From Siccirubricoccus deserti (GTDB lineage: Bacteria; Pseudomonadota; Alphaproteobacteria; Acetobacterales; Acetobacteraceae), in the NCBI RefSeq assembly GCF_014283215.1, contig NZ_JACOMF010000036.1, positions 1-53,037 on the forward strand: a DNA stretch of 53,037 nucleotides, in the 5' to 3' direction. Each line of letters begins with the position of its first letter. The first letter of the stretch is position 1. The notes under the pieces are model-generated. The model ran no database searches. It saw only the letters and a list, made by a program, of their open reading frames with translations, and was not told the DNA's origin. Position numbers and translations under genes: made by a program. Positions 43,804 to 52,884 of the stretch are shown piece by piece.

Positions 43804-44589
43804 CTAGAACAGCGAATAGCCGCCGTCGATCACCAGCGTATCGCCGGTGTGGAAGGCACTCGCGCTGCTCATCAGGTAGACGGCGATGCCGCCGAAATCC
43901 GACCCGGTGCCCCAGCGCCGCATCGGCACACGCGGCAGCACGTTGCCGGCGAATTTCGGATCGGCGACGGAGCGCGCTGTCATCTCCGTCTCGATCCAGC
44001 CGGGCAGGATGGAATGGGCGCGGATGCCGTGCCGGGCCAGTTCCACCGCCAACGCCCGCACCATGGAGACCATGCCGCCCTTGCTGGCGCCGTAATGCTC
44101 GTTGCGCGCCGCGCCCTCGATGGCGGCCAGCGAGGCGGTGCCGACCAGCACGCCGCCCTTGTCCCCGGCGTCGGCTCGCGCCTTCATGTGCTGCGCCGCG
44201 GCGCGGAAGGTGAGGAAGGCGCCGGTCAGATTGACCCGCAGCACCCGGTCCCATTGTTCCCTGGTGCGCTCCAGGAAGGGCGAGGAGCGGCCGCCGGAGA
44301 TGCCGGCATTGGCGAAGCAGCCATCGACCCGGCCCATCACCCGCAGCGTCTCCGCGAAGGCCGCCTCCACCTGCTCTTCCTCGGAGACGTCGCAGCGCAG
44401 CGCCAGCACGCGGCGGCCGGTCGCTTCCAACTGTGCCTTCGCCGCGGCGTTCTTGGCCTCGTTGGTGCCCCAGATGGCGATATCGGCGCCGGCCTGGGCC
44501 AGCGCCTCCGCCATGCCGAGGCCGATCCCGCCATTCCCGCCGGTGACCAGCGCCACCTTGCCGGTCAGGTCGAATGCCGCGTAGCCCAT
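43804..44589 (-). CDS. Short-chain dehydrogenase/reductase (SDR)
   Basis: The 261-residue classical SDR has the cofactor motif T-G-G-N-G-G-I-G (residues 16-23), N-A-G-I at 94-97, and the catalytic S153, Y166 and K170 (Y-G-A-S-K). The C-terminal G-D-T-L-V-I-D-G-G-Y is standard. It oxidises an alcohol or reduces a ketone with NAD(P)(H). The substrate is not deducible. It is first in a minus-strand run SDR, cyclase-family hydrolase, Bug receptor, and is divergent from another Bug gene across 122 bp, which may hold shared control sites. Confidence 0.92.
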   Translation of the reverse strand: MGYAAFDLTGKVALVTGGNGGIGLGMAEALAQAGADIAIWGTNEAKNAAAKAQLEATGRRVLALRCDVSEEEQVEAAFAETLRVMGRVDGCFANAGISGGRSSPFLERTREQWDRVLRVNLTGAFLTFRAAAQHMKARADAGDKGGVLVGTASLAAIEGAARNEHYGASKGGMVSMVRALAVELARHGIRAHSILPGWIETEMTARSVADPKFAGNVLPRVPMRRWGTGSDFGGIAVYLMSSASAFHTGDTLVIDGGYSLF

Positions 44590-44711
44590 CGATGCGTTCC
44601 TCCTTGCGTGGGCACGCAGACTGCACCGCCGCGGCGCGGCTTGAAACCGACGGCTTGAAACGCAGTGCCAGCCGGCGCAGGTTGCGCGCAACGATTCCCT
44701 GGGAAACTGCC

Positions 44712-45692
44712 ATGCTTACACGTCGTACCGCCGTCATCGCCGCCGCCCTGGCGCCGCTCGCCCGCCCCGCGCTTGCCCAGGCCGGCTGGCCGGAAAGGCC
44801 GGTTCGAATGGTGGTTCCCTTCGGTGCCGGCGGCAATCTCGACACGCTGATCCGCATCGTCTCGCCGATGATGAGCCAGAAGCTCGGCCAGCCGGTGGTC
44901 ATCGAGAACCGCCCGGGCGCCGGCGGCAACCTCGGCGCCGAGGCGGTCGCCCGCGCCGCGCCGGATGGCTACACCGTGCTGGTCGCAGCGAATGGCTCGC
45001 TGGTGAACAACCCGCTGCTGATGGTGCGGATGCCCTATGATGCGGTGAAGGATTTCGTCCCGATCGGCCTCGGCTTCCGCACCCCAAATGTGCTGGTCGT
45101 CTCGCCACGCTACCCGCAGCAGACCCTGGCGGCCTTCTTCGCCGATGCCAAGGCGCGGCCGGGCCAGGTGAGCTGCGCCTCGGCCGGCGTCGGCACCACC
45201 AACCACCTGCTGATCGAATTGCTGAACGCGGCGACCGGCGCCGGGCTGGTGCATATCCCCTACCGCGCCAGCGGCGCGTCCACCCCCGATCTGATCAGCG
45301 GCACCCTGTCCTCGGCGGTGGACCAGATCACCACCGCCCTGCCGCAGCACCGCGACGGCGCGCTGAAGATCCTCGGCATCGGCATGCCCGAGCGCATCGC
45401 GCTGCTGCCCGATGTGCCGAGCTTCACCGAGGTCGGGCTGGAGGGCGGCGGCATCACCTCCTTCATCGGCCTGCTGGTGCCGGCGGCGACCCCGGCCGGG
45501 CCAATTGCCCGGCTGCAGGCGGCCTTCGCCGCGGCGCTGGCCGATCCGGCGGTGCGCGCCAGGGTCGAAGCGATCGGCAACCTCATTGCCACGCCGGAGG
45601 AACAGACTCCGGGCGGCTTCGCCAAGGCGCTGGAGGTGGAGCGGGAGCTGGCCCGGCGCGCGGTGCAGCTCGCCGGGCTGAAGCCGGAGTAG
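44712..45692 (+). CDS. Bug-family periplasmic receptor
   Basis: The 326-residue receptor has the signal L-T-R-R-T-A-V-I-A-A-A with cleavage near A-L-A-Q. Bug marks include P-V-R-M-V-V-P-F-G-A-G-G, then V-I-E-N-R-P-G-A-G-G-N, and H-I-P-Y-R-A-S-G-A-S. It is divergent from the SDR gene and upstream of the ferredoxin gene by 98 bp. It could supply the substrate of either neighbour. As with the other receptors here, no TctA or TctB membrane components are near. Confidence 0.92.
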   Translation: MLTRRTAVIAAALAPLARPALAQAGWPERPVRMVVPFGAGGNLDTLIRIVSPMMSQKLGQPVVIENRPGAGGNLGAEAVARAAPDGYTVLVAANGSLVNNPLLMVRMPYDAVKDFVPIGLGFRTPNVLVVSPRYPQQTLAAFFADAKARPGQVSCASAGVGTTNHLLIELLNAATGAGLVHIPYRASGASTPDLISGTLSSAVDQITTALPQHRDGALKILGIGMPERIALLPDVPSFTEVGLEGGGITSFIGLLVPAATPAGPIARLQAAFAAALADPAVRARVEAIGNLIATPEEQTPGGFAKALEVERELARRAVQLAGLKPE

Positions 45693-45790
45693 CACCACAG
45701 CCATGGGCCGCCCTGACGGCTTGCATCCGCGGCCGCGGTGCGCAGGATGCGCCGCGACGCGACCAGGCAGGTCAGGGTGGAGGCAGCGCT

Positions 45791-46114
45791 ATGCCGCAGA
45801 TCGTTTTCGTGCAGCCGGATGGCGGGCGGCAGACACTGGCCACCGCTGGCGAGCCGACGGTGATGCACCTCGCGATCCGGCACGACGTGGCCGGGCTGCC
45901 GGCGGAATGCGGCGGCCAGCTGGTCTGCGCCACCTGCATGGTGGATGTGGCGGCGGAATGGGTGGCGCGGGTCGGCCCGCCGGGCGAGGATGAGCGGGAC
46001 ATGATCGAGGATACGCTGGGCCAGGTGCCGGAAGGCCGCCGGCTGTGCTGCCGGATCACGGTGACGGAGGCGCTGGACGGGCTGGTGCTGCACGTCCCGC
46101 CGGTCCAGGGCTGA
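45791..46114 (+). CDS. [2Fe-2S] ferredoxin, adrenodoxin type
   Basis: The 107-residue electron carrier has ligands C40, C46, C49 and C86, the C-x5-C-x2-C-x36-C pattern of adrenodoxin/putidaredoxin-type ferredoxins. These serve cytochromes P450, Rieske oxygenases or Fe-S assembly. No oxygenase, P450 or ferredoxin reductase is adjacent, so its partner is elsewhere. The first residues (P-Q-I-V-F-V-Q-P-D-G) match the family strand pattern. The stop is 5 nt before the ATG of the MmgE/PrpD gene, so the two are very likely one transcript, an unusual pairing. Confidence 0.9.
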   Translation: MPQIVFVQPDGGRQTLATAGEPTVMHLAIRHDVAGLPAECGGQLVCATCMVDVAAEWVARVGPPGEDERDMIEDTLGQVPEGRRLCCRITVTEALDGLVLHVPPVQG

Positions 46115-46119
46115 GCACC

Positions 46120-47514
46120 ATGGACCCCGCCCCGCCCCTGCTGCCTGACGCCACCCGCAGCCTTGCCGGCTTCGCCGCCGGTCTGCGCTTCGCCGCGATC
46201 CCGGCGGCGGTGATCGCGCATGCGAAGCTCGCACTGCTGGATGGCATCGGCGTCTGCCTGCATGGCGCCACCCTGCCCTGGACCCGGCATGTCCATGCCA
46301 TGCTGCTGGCGGAAGGCGGCGCGCCGGCGGCGACGCTCTGGGGCACCGGGCGGCGGGTCTCGCTGGCCCAGGCGGCGCTCGGCAATGGCACGGCGGGCCA
46401 TGCCTTCGAGATGGACGATATCCACAGGGACAGCGTGCTGCATCCGAACTCGCTGACCACTCCCATCGCGCTCGGCCAGGCCGAGGCGGAGGGTGGGTTG
46501 CCGGGCCAGGCGGTGCTGGCGGCGATCGTCGCCGGCTATGAGGTCGGCGCCCGGGTCGGCAATGCGGCGACGACCGCGCTGTTCCTCAACGGCTTTCATC
46601 CGCAGGGCACCACCGGCACCTTCTGCGCGGCGGCGACGGCGGGGCATCTGCTGGGGCTGGATGCCGGGCGGATGCAGCATGCGCTCGGCATCGCCGGATC
46701 GATGGGGGCGGGGCTGATGGCGGCACAGGAAGGCGCGATGGTGAAGCGCCTGCATGCCGGTCGCGCCGCGGAAAGCGGCGTGCGTGCGGCGGCGCTGGCG
46801 GGGCGCGGCTTCACCGGCATCACCGATGTGCTGGAGGCGCCCTATGGCGGCTTCCTTTCGGCCATTGCCCGCACCCCGATCCCGGCGAAGCTGACCGCCG
46901 GGCTTGGCGAGGTGTGGGAAACGGCGAACACCGGCTTCAAAATGTATCCCTCCGTCACCTCGATCCACAGCGCGCTGGATGCGCTGCGGGCGGTGATGGC
47001 CGAGCACGCGCTGGATGCATCCCAGATCGCCCGCATCAAGGTCGGCGTCGGCCATATGACCTATGTGCACACCGCCTGGCCCTACAAGCCGGCCGGGGTG
47101 ACAGCGGCGCAGATGAACATCTTCTACGGCTTGGCGGTGACCGCGCTGCATGGCGCGGCGACCGCCGTCCATTACCGCGAGGACCGGCTGGAGGATCCCG
47201 CCATCCTGGGCTTCATCCCACGCATCGCGGTCACCGAGGATACCGGGCTGGAAGCCATGGGCGCCGCCTTCCGCCACGCCTGCCGCCTGGCGGTGCATAC
47301 CACCGATGGCAAGGTGCTGCGGCAGGAGGTGCTGCACCGCCGGGCCAGCCCCGAGAACCCGGTGACGGCGGCGGAGGTGGAGGCGAAGTTCCGCGCCAAT
47401 GTCGCCGGGATGCTGACGGAAGCGCAGGCGGATGAGGTGGCGGCGCTGGTTGGCCGGCTGGAGACGCTGGACAGTACCGCAGCCCTGACCGGGCTGCTGG
47501 CCGCTACAGGCTGA
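46120..47514 (+). CDS. MmgE/PrpD family protein, second copy
   Basis: The 464-residue protein has the MmgE/PrpD layout: a helical domain with the signature H-A-F-E-M-D-D-I-H near residue 92, then H-P-N-S-L-T-T-P, and a lid domain with T-G-F-K-M-Y-P-S-V-T-S-I-H near 270. It aligns loosely with the copy at 1328-2728 but is clearly diverged (for instance F-K-M-Y-P-S against V-K-P-Y-P-S). The likely reaction class is dehydration or decarboxylation of a tricarboxylate-like acid. It follows the ferredoxin by 5 nt, and its stop is 9 bp from the end of the convergent cupin gene. Confidence 0.9.
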   Translation: MDPAPPLLPDATRSLAGFAAGLRFAAIPAAVIAHAKLALLDGIGVCLHGATLPWTRHVHAMLLAEGGAPAATLWGTGRRVSLAQAALGNGTAGHAFEMDDIHRDSVLHPNSLTTPIALGQAEAEGGLPGQAVLAAIVAGYEVGARVGNAATTALFLNGFHPQGTTGTFCAAATAGHLLGLDAGRMQHALGIAGSMGAGLMAAQEGAMVKRLHAGRAAESGVRAAALAGRGFTGITDVLEAPYGGFLSAIARTPIPAKLTAGLGEVWETANTGFKMYPSVTSIHSALDALRAVMAEHALDASQIARIKVGVGHMTYVHTAWPYKPAGVTAAQMNIFYGLAVTALHGAATAVHYREDRLEDPAILGFIPRIAVTEDTGLEAMGAAFRHACRLAVHTTDGKVLRQEVLHRRASPENPVTAAEVEAKFRANVAGMLTEAQADEVAALVGRLETLDSTAALTGLLAATG

Positions 47515-47523
47515 GCCTGCCGC

Positions 47524-48030
47524 TCAGCCCTTCCCCGGCAGCGTCCCGAACACCGTCTCCGCCTCGATCTGCAGCACGTTCTCCGGCCGTGGGAAGGGCG
47601 CGGGCGGCGCCTCGTCCGCGCTCCGCGGGCGGCCGATGCGGGCAAAGAAGCTCTCCAGACCGCCGGGCAGGATGATCCAGGCGAAGGTCAGCGGGCCGGC
47701 GCCGGTGTTGTGGAAGGAATGCGCGCGGCTGCGCGGGAAGAAGAAGCAGCTTCCCTGGCGCATCGGATGGCTGGCGCCCTCGATGCGCGCCTCGCCCTCG
47801 CCTTCCAGGACGAAGATCACCTCCTCATTCGCATCGTGCAGGTGTTCCCGCACATGGCAGCCAGGGTCGACGGTCTGGGTGCCCATGGCGAAGGGCGTCT
47901 CCGCGCCGGTCGTCGCGCTGTCCAGCAGGCAGCGGACGAAGCCATTGGCTGGCACCGGCTGCCAGAAGCTCGGCGCCTCCTCCGGCTGGCGGATGACGAG
48001 GCGGGCGGGGCTAGGGGTGGCGTCGGGCAT
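47524..48030 (-). CDS. Cupin-domain protein
   Basis: The 168-residue single-cupin protein has motif 1 H-V-R-E-H-L-H-D-A-N-E-E-V (two His and a Glu, about residues 58-70) and motif 2 with P-R-S-R-A-H-S-F-H-N-T-G near 102. These provide the usual metal site. Members range from dioxygenases and isomerases to ligand-binding regulators; the sequence does not decide. AGGAGG precedes the ATG at 48030. It converges with MmgE/PrpD and is divergent from the DctP gene. Confidence 0.85.
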   Translation of the reverse strand: MPDATPSPARLVIRQPEEAPSFWQPVPANGFVRCLLDSATTGAETPFAMGTQTVDPGCHVREHLHDANEEVIFVLEGEGEARIEGASHPMRQGSCFFFPRSRAHSFHNTGAGPLTFAWIILPGGLESFFARIGRPRSADEAPPAPFPRPENVLQIEAETVFGTLPGKG

Positions 48031-48163
48031 GGCGGGCCTCCTGCCGCAGAGCATGGGCGTTGCCGGCACCCACGGGCAAGGCTTGCGGATAGCGTCCCGG
48101 GTATGAAACGCTTCGGGCGGGAGACTGCGCTGCAACGGCGAACCACGCTGGGAGAGTGATCCG

Positions 48164-49153
48164 ATGCTGTCGAGACTCGCTGCCGTGCGACTGGTCTGGG
48201 GCCTGGCGCTCGGCCTCGCCTGCGCCCTGCCCGCCCGGGCCCAGACCCGTTGGGTGATGGCGACCCCCTATGCGGAGAATTTCCACACGCTGAACATCCG
48301 GCAGTTCATCGCCGATGTTGAGGCCGCGACTAGGGGCGGGCTGACGATCCAGCTCCACCCCAATGCCTCGCTGCTGCCGATGGCGCAGATCAAGCGTGGC
48401 GTGCAGACCGGCCAGGTGCAGCTCGGCGAGATCCTGCTCTCGGCCTATGCAAACGAGGACCCATTCTTCGAGGTGGATGGCGTGCCCTTCCTCGCCTGGA
48501 CCTGGCCGCAGGCCGAGGCGCTCAACGCCGCCACCGAGCCCTTCATCCGCACCCGGCTGGAGCGCCAGGGGCTGACCCTGCTCTACATGGTGCACTGGGA
48601 CGCCCAGGGCTTCTACGCGCGCAACGAGCTGCGCAGCGTGCAGGATCTGCGCGGCACCCGCTTCCGCGCCTACAACAATGTCACCGCCCGGATGGCGGAG
48701 CTGATGGGCGCGACGCCGGTGACGGTCCAGGCCGCCGAGGTGGCGCAGGCCTTCGCCACCAATGTCATCCAGTCGATGTTCACCTCGGCGCAGACCGGGG
48801 TGAACGTCACCGCCTGGGACTTCACCCGCTACTGGTACAATGTCGGCGGGATGCGCACGCGGAATGCGGTCTTCGCCAATAGCCGGGCTCTGGCGGCGCT
48901 GGATCCGCCGAGCCGCGCCGCGCTGCTCGCCGCCGCGGCGACCGCGGCGGAGCGCGGCAAGACAATGGCGAAGGAGGCCGAGGTGGCCATGGCCAACCGG
49001 CTGCGTAGCCAAGGCATGCAGCTGCCGACGCCATCCGAGCAGATGATGTCGGAACTGCGCGCCATCGGCGAGACCCAGACCGCCGAATGGGTGCAGCGCG
49101 CCGGCCCCGAGGGCACCCAGATGCTGGAGCGCTACCGCGCCGCGCTGAAGTAA
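48164..49153 (+). CDS. TRAP-transporter periplasmic receptor, DctP family (orphan)
   Basis: The 329-residue periplasmic receptor has a signal peptide of about 26 residues cleaved after A-R-A-Q. DctP hallmarks include an early strand W-V-M-A-T-P-Y, K-R-G-V-Q-T-G-Q-V-Q-L-G-E-I near 80, and the ligand-arginine region L-R-G-T-R-F-R-A-Y-N-N near 165. TRAP receptors bind organic acids and need the DctQ/DctM membrane pair, neither of which is here. It is 35 bp upstream of the deacetylase-like gene, so an acetylated or amide compound may be the ligand; that is inference. Confidence 0.9.
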   Translation: MLSRLAAVRLVWGLALGLACALPARAQTRWVMATPYAENFHTLNIRQFIADVEAATRGGLTIQLHPNASLLPMAQIKRGVQTGQVQLGEILLSAYANEDPFFEVDGVPFLAWTWPQAEALNAATEPFIRTRLERQGLTLLYMVHWDAQGFYARNELRSVQDLRGTRFRAYNNVTARMAELMGATPVTVQAAEVAQAFATNVIQSMFTSAQTGVNVTAWDFTRYWYNVGGMRTRNAVFANSRALAALDPPSRAALLAAAATAAERGKTMAKEAEVAMANRLRSQGMQLPTPSEQMMSELRAIGETQTAEWVQRAGPEGTQMLERYRAALK

Positions 49154-49188
49154 CCCGCGCGTCTTGCCCTGAGCGGCAGCGGGCGCAT

Positions 49189-50376
49189 ATGCGCGGCATG
49201 CACCCGCTGCTGATCGGCTCGGAGATCTACCGCCATTCCTCCTACGAGCCGAAGCACCCGCTGGCCATCCCGCGGGTCTCCACCACCCTCTACCTGATCG
49301 CGGCGCTTGGCTGGCTGCCGCCGGGCGGCTGGATCCCCTCGCCGCTGGCGACACCCGAGGCGCTCACCCGGTTCCACGACCCGGCCTATGTCGCGGCGTT
49401 GCAGCGGGCCGAGGCGACGCAGCAGGTCTCGCCCGAGGATCGCGCGCGCTTCCACATCGGCGCCCATGGCAACCCGGTCTACCGCGAGATCTTCTCCCGC
49501 CCCGCAACCGGTGCCGGCGGCACCATGCTGGCGGCGCGGCTGACCGCCGGCGGCGGCATCGCCCATGTACCGGGCGGCGGCACCCACCATGGGCTGCGCG
49601 ACCGGGCCAGCGGCTTCTGCTACCTGAACGACCCGGTGCTCGGGCTGCTGGAATGGCTCGACGCCGGACTCGACAACATCCTCTACGTCGACATCGACGC
49701 GCATCATGGCGATGGCGTGGAACTGGCCTTCGCCGCGGACCCGCGGGTCTTCACTCTCTCGGTGCACGAGGCGGATCGCTGGCCCTTCACCGGGCGGGTG
49801 GAGGACCGGGCTGGCGGCCATGCCCGGAACCTGCCGGTGCCGGCCGGCTTCAACGATTCCGAGATGCTCTGGCTGCTGCACCAGGCGGTCCTGCCGATCG
49901 CCCGGCGCCTGCGGCCTCAGGCCATCATGCTGCAATGCGGCGCCGATGCGCTCGAAGAGGATCCGCTGTCGCGGCTCGCGCTGTCGAACAACGCCCATTG
50001 GGGCGTGGTGCGGGCGCTGATGGGGCTGGCACCACGCTTCATCCTGCTCGGCGGCGGCGGCTACAACCCATGGAGCGTCGCGCGCTGCTGGGCCGGCGCC
50101 TGGGGCGTGCTGAACGGCTTTGAGCCGCCGGAGCGCCTGCCGCCGGCGGCCGAGGCGGTGCTGCGCGGCCTGGCCTTCCACCGCGCCGCCGGGCGCAACC
50201 CGCCGGAGGCCTGGTTCACCACCCTGCGGGATGCGCCGCGTCCGGGGGTGGTGCGCGCGGCGGTGCAGCGGGTTGCGGTGGCGGCGGTGCGCGACCTGCC
50301 GCCGGCCGCGGTTGCGCCGTGCAGGCTGCATCCCACCGGCCTTGCCTTGACCGGCCTGCCCTCCCCAATGCCCTAG
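49189..50376 (+). CDS. Histone-deacetylase-family amidohydrolase (AcuC/acetylpolyamine deacetylase-like)
   Basis: The 395-residue zinc hydrolase has the arginase/deacetylase fold. The catalytic dyad is in G-G-G-T-H-H-G; zinc ligands are in D-I-D-A-H-H-G-D-G (Asp and His) and Q-C-G-A-D-A-L (Asp). The transition-state tyrosine is in G-G-G-G-Y-N-P. Relatives remove acetyl groups from polyamines, acetoin-related targets or proteins. The start is ATG 49189 or ATG 49198; both lie just before H-P-L-L-I-G-S-E-I-Y. The last 70 residues (from about 325) extend beyond the core. It follows the DctP receptor at short distance. Confidence 0.9.
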   Translation: MRGMHPLLIGSEIYRHSSYEPKHPLAIPRVSTTLYLIAALGWLPPGGWIPSPLATPEALTRFHDPAYVAALQRAEATQQVSPEDRARFHIGAHGNPVYREIFSRPATGAGGTMLAARLTAGGGIAHVPGGGTHHGLRDRASGFCYLNDPVLGLLEWLDAGLDNILYVDIDAHHGDGVELAFAADPRVFTLSVHEADRWPFTGRVEDRAGGHARNLPVPAGFNDSEMLWLLHQAVLPIARRLRPQAIMLQCGADALEEDPLSRLALSNNAHWGVVRALMGLAPRFILLGGGGYNPWSVARCWAGAWGVLNGFEPPERLPPAAEAVLRGLAFHRAAGRNPPEAWFTTLRDAPRPGVVRAAVQRVAVAAVRDLPPAAVAPCRLHPTGLALTGLPSPMP

Positions 50377-50637
50377 GCATGAGCGCCGCGCCCCGCTGCG
50401 GCACCGCCCTGCACCGCATCGGCAGGAGGTCTGCGGCCTCCTGCCCGCACCGCAGCCTCAGCCATGCAGCCGATGCAGGGCCGAAGCGGGACCGCCCGGT
50501 CGGGCGCAATGCCACCACCTCGGCTTGACCTTGGCTGCTTCCGACCACAGCATCCAGCCGCAGTCATGGTGGAGCTGATTGCCAATACTGCAATACGAAA
50601 AATCAAACCAAAAAATCAGCGGAGAGAAACCCCAAAT
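50377..50637. other. Gap with an A-rich leader before the next receptor gene
   Basis: No gene is evident in 261 bp. From about 50570 the sequence becomes A-rich (AATCAAACCAAAAAATCAGC) and includes GGAGAG about 12 nt before the ATG at 50638. TTGACC at 50525-50530 could be a -35 box, but no good -10 is spaced from it. Confidence 0.4.
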
Positions 50638-51846
50638 ATGAATCGCCGTGCACTGAACCTGTCCCTGCTTTCCTTGTCGGCGGCCCCGGGTCTTGCTTTC
50701 GCGCAGAACACGCCCGGTTCCATCAAGGTTGGCGTGCTCACCGACCTGTCCGGCCCCTTCATGGATATCGTCGGGCCGGGTTCGGTCGAAGCTGCGCGGA
50801 TGGCAGCCGAGGATGCCGGCGGCAGCGTGGCCGGCCGCCGCGTCGAGATCGTCGCCGCCGACCATCTCAACCGGCCGGACAATGCCGTCTCGATCGCCCG
50901 CCGCTGGTATGACAATGAGGATGTGTCGGTGATCGCCGACCTGCCGCTTTCCTCGGTCGCGCTGGCGGTGCAGGCGCTGGGGCGGGACCGCAAGCGCATC
51001 TCGCTGGTTACCGCCTCCGGCAGTGATGCGCTGACCAATGAGGATTGCTCGCCCTACAGCATCGACTGGACCTTCACCGCAAGCGGCCTGTCGGCCGGCA
51101 CGGTCAAGGCCCTGCTGTCCCAGGGCCATGACAGCTGGTTCTTCATCACCGCGGATTATGCCTTCGGCCATTCGCTGGAAGCTGCGGCGTCCGCCATGGT
51201 GCGCCAGGCTGGCGGCCAGGTGCTGGGCAGCGTGCGGCACCCGGTCAACTCGAATGACATGTCGTCCTATCTGCTGCAGGCACGGCAGAGCCGGGCCAAG
51301 GTGATCGCCATCGCCAGCACCGGGCCGGATGCGCAGAACGTCGTCAAGGGCGCGGCGGATTTCGGGCTGACGGCGGCCGGGCAAAAGCTCGCCGCGCTGC
51401 TGATGTACGACAGCGATGTCCGCGCCCTTGGCCTGCAGGCGGCGCAGGGGCTGATCCTCACCCTGGCCTATTACTGGGACCTCGACGAAGGAACGCGCCG
51501 CTTCGCCGAACGCTTCTTTGCGCGGCGCAAGGTCAAGCCCAACATGCTGCATGCCGGACTCTATTCCGCCGTCTCGCACTACCTGAAGGCAGTGGCGGCG
51601 ACGGCGACGACCGACCCGGACCCGGTGATGGCCTGGATCCGCGCCAATCCGGTGAACGACTTCTTCGCCCGGAACGGCGTGGTGCGACAGGATGGGCTTA
51701 TGGTGCACGACATGTTCGTGCTGCAGGTCAAGAGCCTGGCCGACTCCACCGGCCCATGGGACATCCTCAAGCCCCTGCAGCGCATCCCCGGCGATCAGGC
51801 CTTCCCGCCGCTTTCGGCAAGTACCTGCAAGCTCCTGGCAGGTTGA
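50638..51846 (+). CDS. Peripla_BP_6 branched-chain-amino-acid-type ABC receptor (orphan), second copy
   Basis: The 402-residue periplasmic receptor has a signal peptide cleaved after A-F-A-Q. The LivJ-like fold is shown by V-G-V-L-T-D-L-S-G-P-F-M, D-S-W-F-F-I-T-A-D-Y-A-F-G-H and a late Y-Y-W-D-L-D-E. The D-S-W-F-F-I and A-F-G-H segments and overall length are shared with the gene at 31530, so the two are paralogues of one subfamily. No permease or ATPase genes flank it. It is a monocistronic-looking gene with an A-rich leader, ended by a long G/C hairpin. Confidence 0.9.
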   Translation: MNRRALNLSLLSLSAAPGLAFAQNTPGSIKVGVLTDLSGPFMDIVGPGSVEAARMAAEDAGGSVAGRRVEIVAADHLNRPDNAVSIARRWYDNEDVSVIADLPLSSVALAVQALGRDRKRISLVTASGSDALTNEDCSPYSIDWTFTASGLSAGTVKALLSQGHDSWFFITADYAFGHSLEAAASAMVRQAGGQVLGSVRHPVNSNDMSSYLLQARQSRAKVIAIASTGPDAQNVVKGAADFGLTAAGQKLAALLMYDSDVRALGLQAAQGLILTLAYYWDLDEGTRRFAERFFARRKVKPNMLHAGLYSAVSHYLKAVAATATTDPDPVMAWIRANPVNDFFARNGVVRQDGLMVHDMFVLQVKSLADSTGPWDILKPLQRIPGDQAFPPLSASTCKLLAG

Positions 51847-51873
51847 AGCCGGTCATCAAACCCAGGCCGGGGG

Positions 51874-51899
51874 CTGGGGGGGGGACGCTCGTCCCCCCC
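51874..51899. repeat. G/C-run hairpin, copy 2 of a dispersed element
   Basis: GGGGGGGAC (51878-51886) and GTCCCCCCC (51891-51899) form a 9-bp stem with loop GCTC. Together with the upstream AGGCCGGGGGCTG it closely repeats the element at 1256-1286. It lies between convergent genes, 30 bp after the receptor stop. Confidence 0.6.
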
Positions 51900-51927
51900 A
51901 AGCGGGGCGCGGGGCAGCGCTCCGCCT

Positions 51928-52785
51928 TCAGCCCGCAGCGAGGCGCCCGACCTCCGCCAGCACCGCGTTCCGCTCCTCATCCGACGCCTGCGCCCCGGTG
52001 TAATAGGCCGCGACCAGGATCGGCGGGCGGCTCGGCGGCCAGAGGATGGCGATGTCGTTCGTCGTATTGTGCCCGCCGCTGCCGGTCTTGTCGCCGGCCC
52101 GCCAGCCCTTCGGTACCCCGGCCCGCAGCCGCTTGTCGCCGGTCCGGCAGGCCACCAGCCAGGCAGTCAGCTGCGCGCAGGAGTCAGCCGAGAGCGTGTC
52201 CTCGACCAGCAGCCGGCGCATCAGCCCAAGCATGGCCAGCGGCGTGGTGGTGTCGCGCGGATCGCCCGGCGTCGCCTCGTTCAGCGCGGTTTCCCACCGG
52301 TCCAGCCGTGTGAATTCGTCACCAAGCGAGCGCAGCCAGCCGGTCAGCCCCGCCGGCCCGCCGAAGCTGGCGAGCAGCAGGTTCCCCGCCGTATTGTCGC
52401 TGAGGGTTACCGCGGCGTCGCAGAGTTCGGCGACGGTCATCCCCGCGGCGCCGGCATGCGGCCCGGTGACCGGGGAATAGGGTACCAGCGCCTCCCGCCC
52501 ATAGATGATGCGGCGGCCGAGGCTCTCCTCCTGCCGATCCACTCGCGCCAGGGCGCAGGCGGCGGCGAGAAACTTGAAGGTGCTGGCCATGGGGAAGCGC
52601 TCCTCGCCACGCTGCGCGAGCGGCTCGGCGCCCGCGGTATCGAAAAGCGCGACGCCAAGGCGGCCGCCGTGGCGGCGTTCCAGCGCGGACAGACCTTGGC
52701 GGAGCGTCGCCTGACGATCAGCGGCCCGGGCCGGCAGCACGGGCGCGGCAAGCAGCGCGCCGCTCAGCATTCGGCGTGAGATCAT
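51928..52785 (-). CDS. Class A beta-lactamase
   Basis: The 285-residue serine beta-lactamase hydrolyses penicillins and often cephalosporins in the periplasm. The class A motifs are complete: S-T-F-K (S70/K73 equivalent), S-D-N (S130 loop), L-N-E-A-T-P-G-D with the E166 equivalent and omega loop, and K-T-G (234-236 equivalent). The N-terminus I-S-R-R-M-L-S-G-A-L-L has paired arginines and A-R-A cleavage, so Tat export is possible. Base composition matches the genome, suggesting a resident chromosomal enzyme rather than recent capture. No ampR-like regulator is seen within the window. ATG at 52785 begins the signal peptide. Confidence 0.93.
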   Translation of the reverse strand: MISRRMLSGALLAAPVLPARAADRQATLRQGLSALERRHGGRLGVALFDTAGAEPLAQRGEERFPMASTFKFLAAACALARVDRQEESLGRRIIYGREALVPYSPVTGPHAGAAGMTVAELCDAAVTLSDNTAGNLLLASFGGPAGLTGWLRSLGDEFTRLDRWETALNEATPGDPRDTTTPLAMLGLMRRLLVEDTLSADSCAQLTAWLVACRTGDKRLRAGVPKGWRAGDKTGSGGHNTTNDIAILWPPSRPPILVAAYYTGAQASDEERNAVLAEVGRLAAG

Positions 52786-52884
52786 TGTGGGCTCCCCCTT
52801 CGGCATGCGGGGGCGTGGCATAGGTGTGGTCCGGGGGCCGAGGCAAGCCGCTGCCACCAGGCCACCCGCCCCATCATGCCAACT

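Noticed and set aside
52790-52884. ampR-style divergent regulator or operator for the beta-lactamase
   Set aside because: No LysR-type gene or clear dyad is visible in the short upstream region before the edge fragment.
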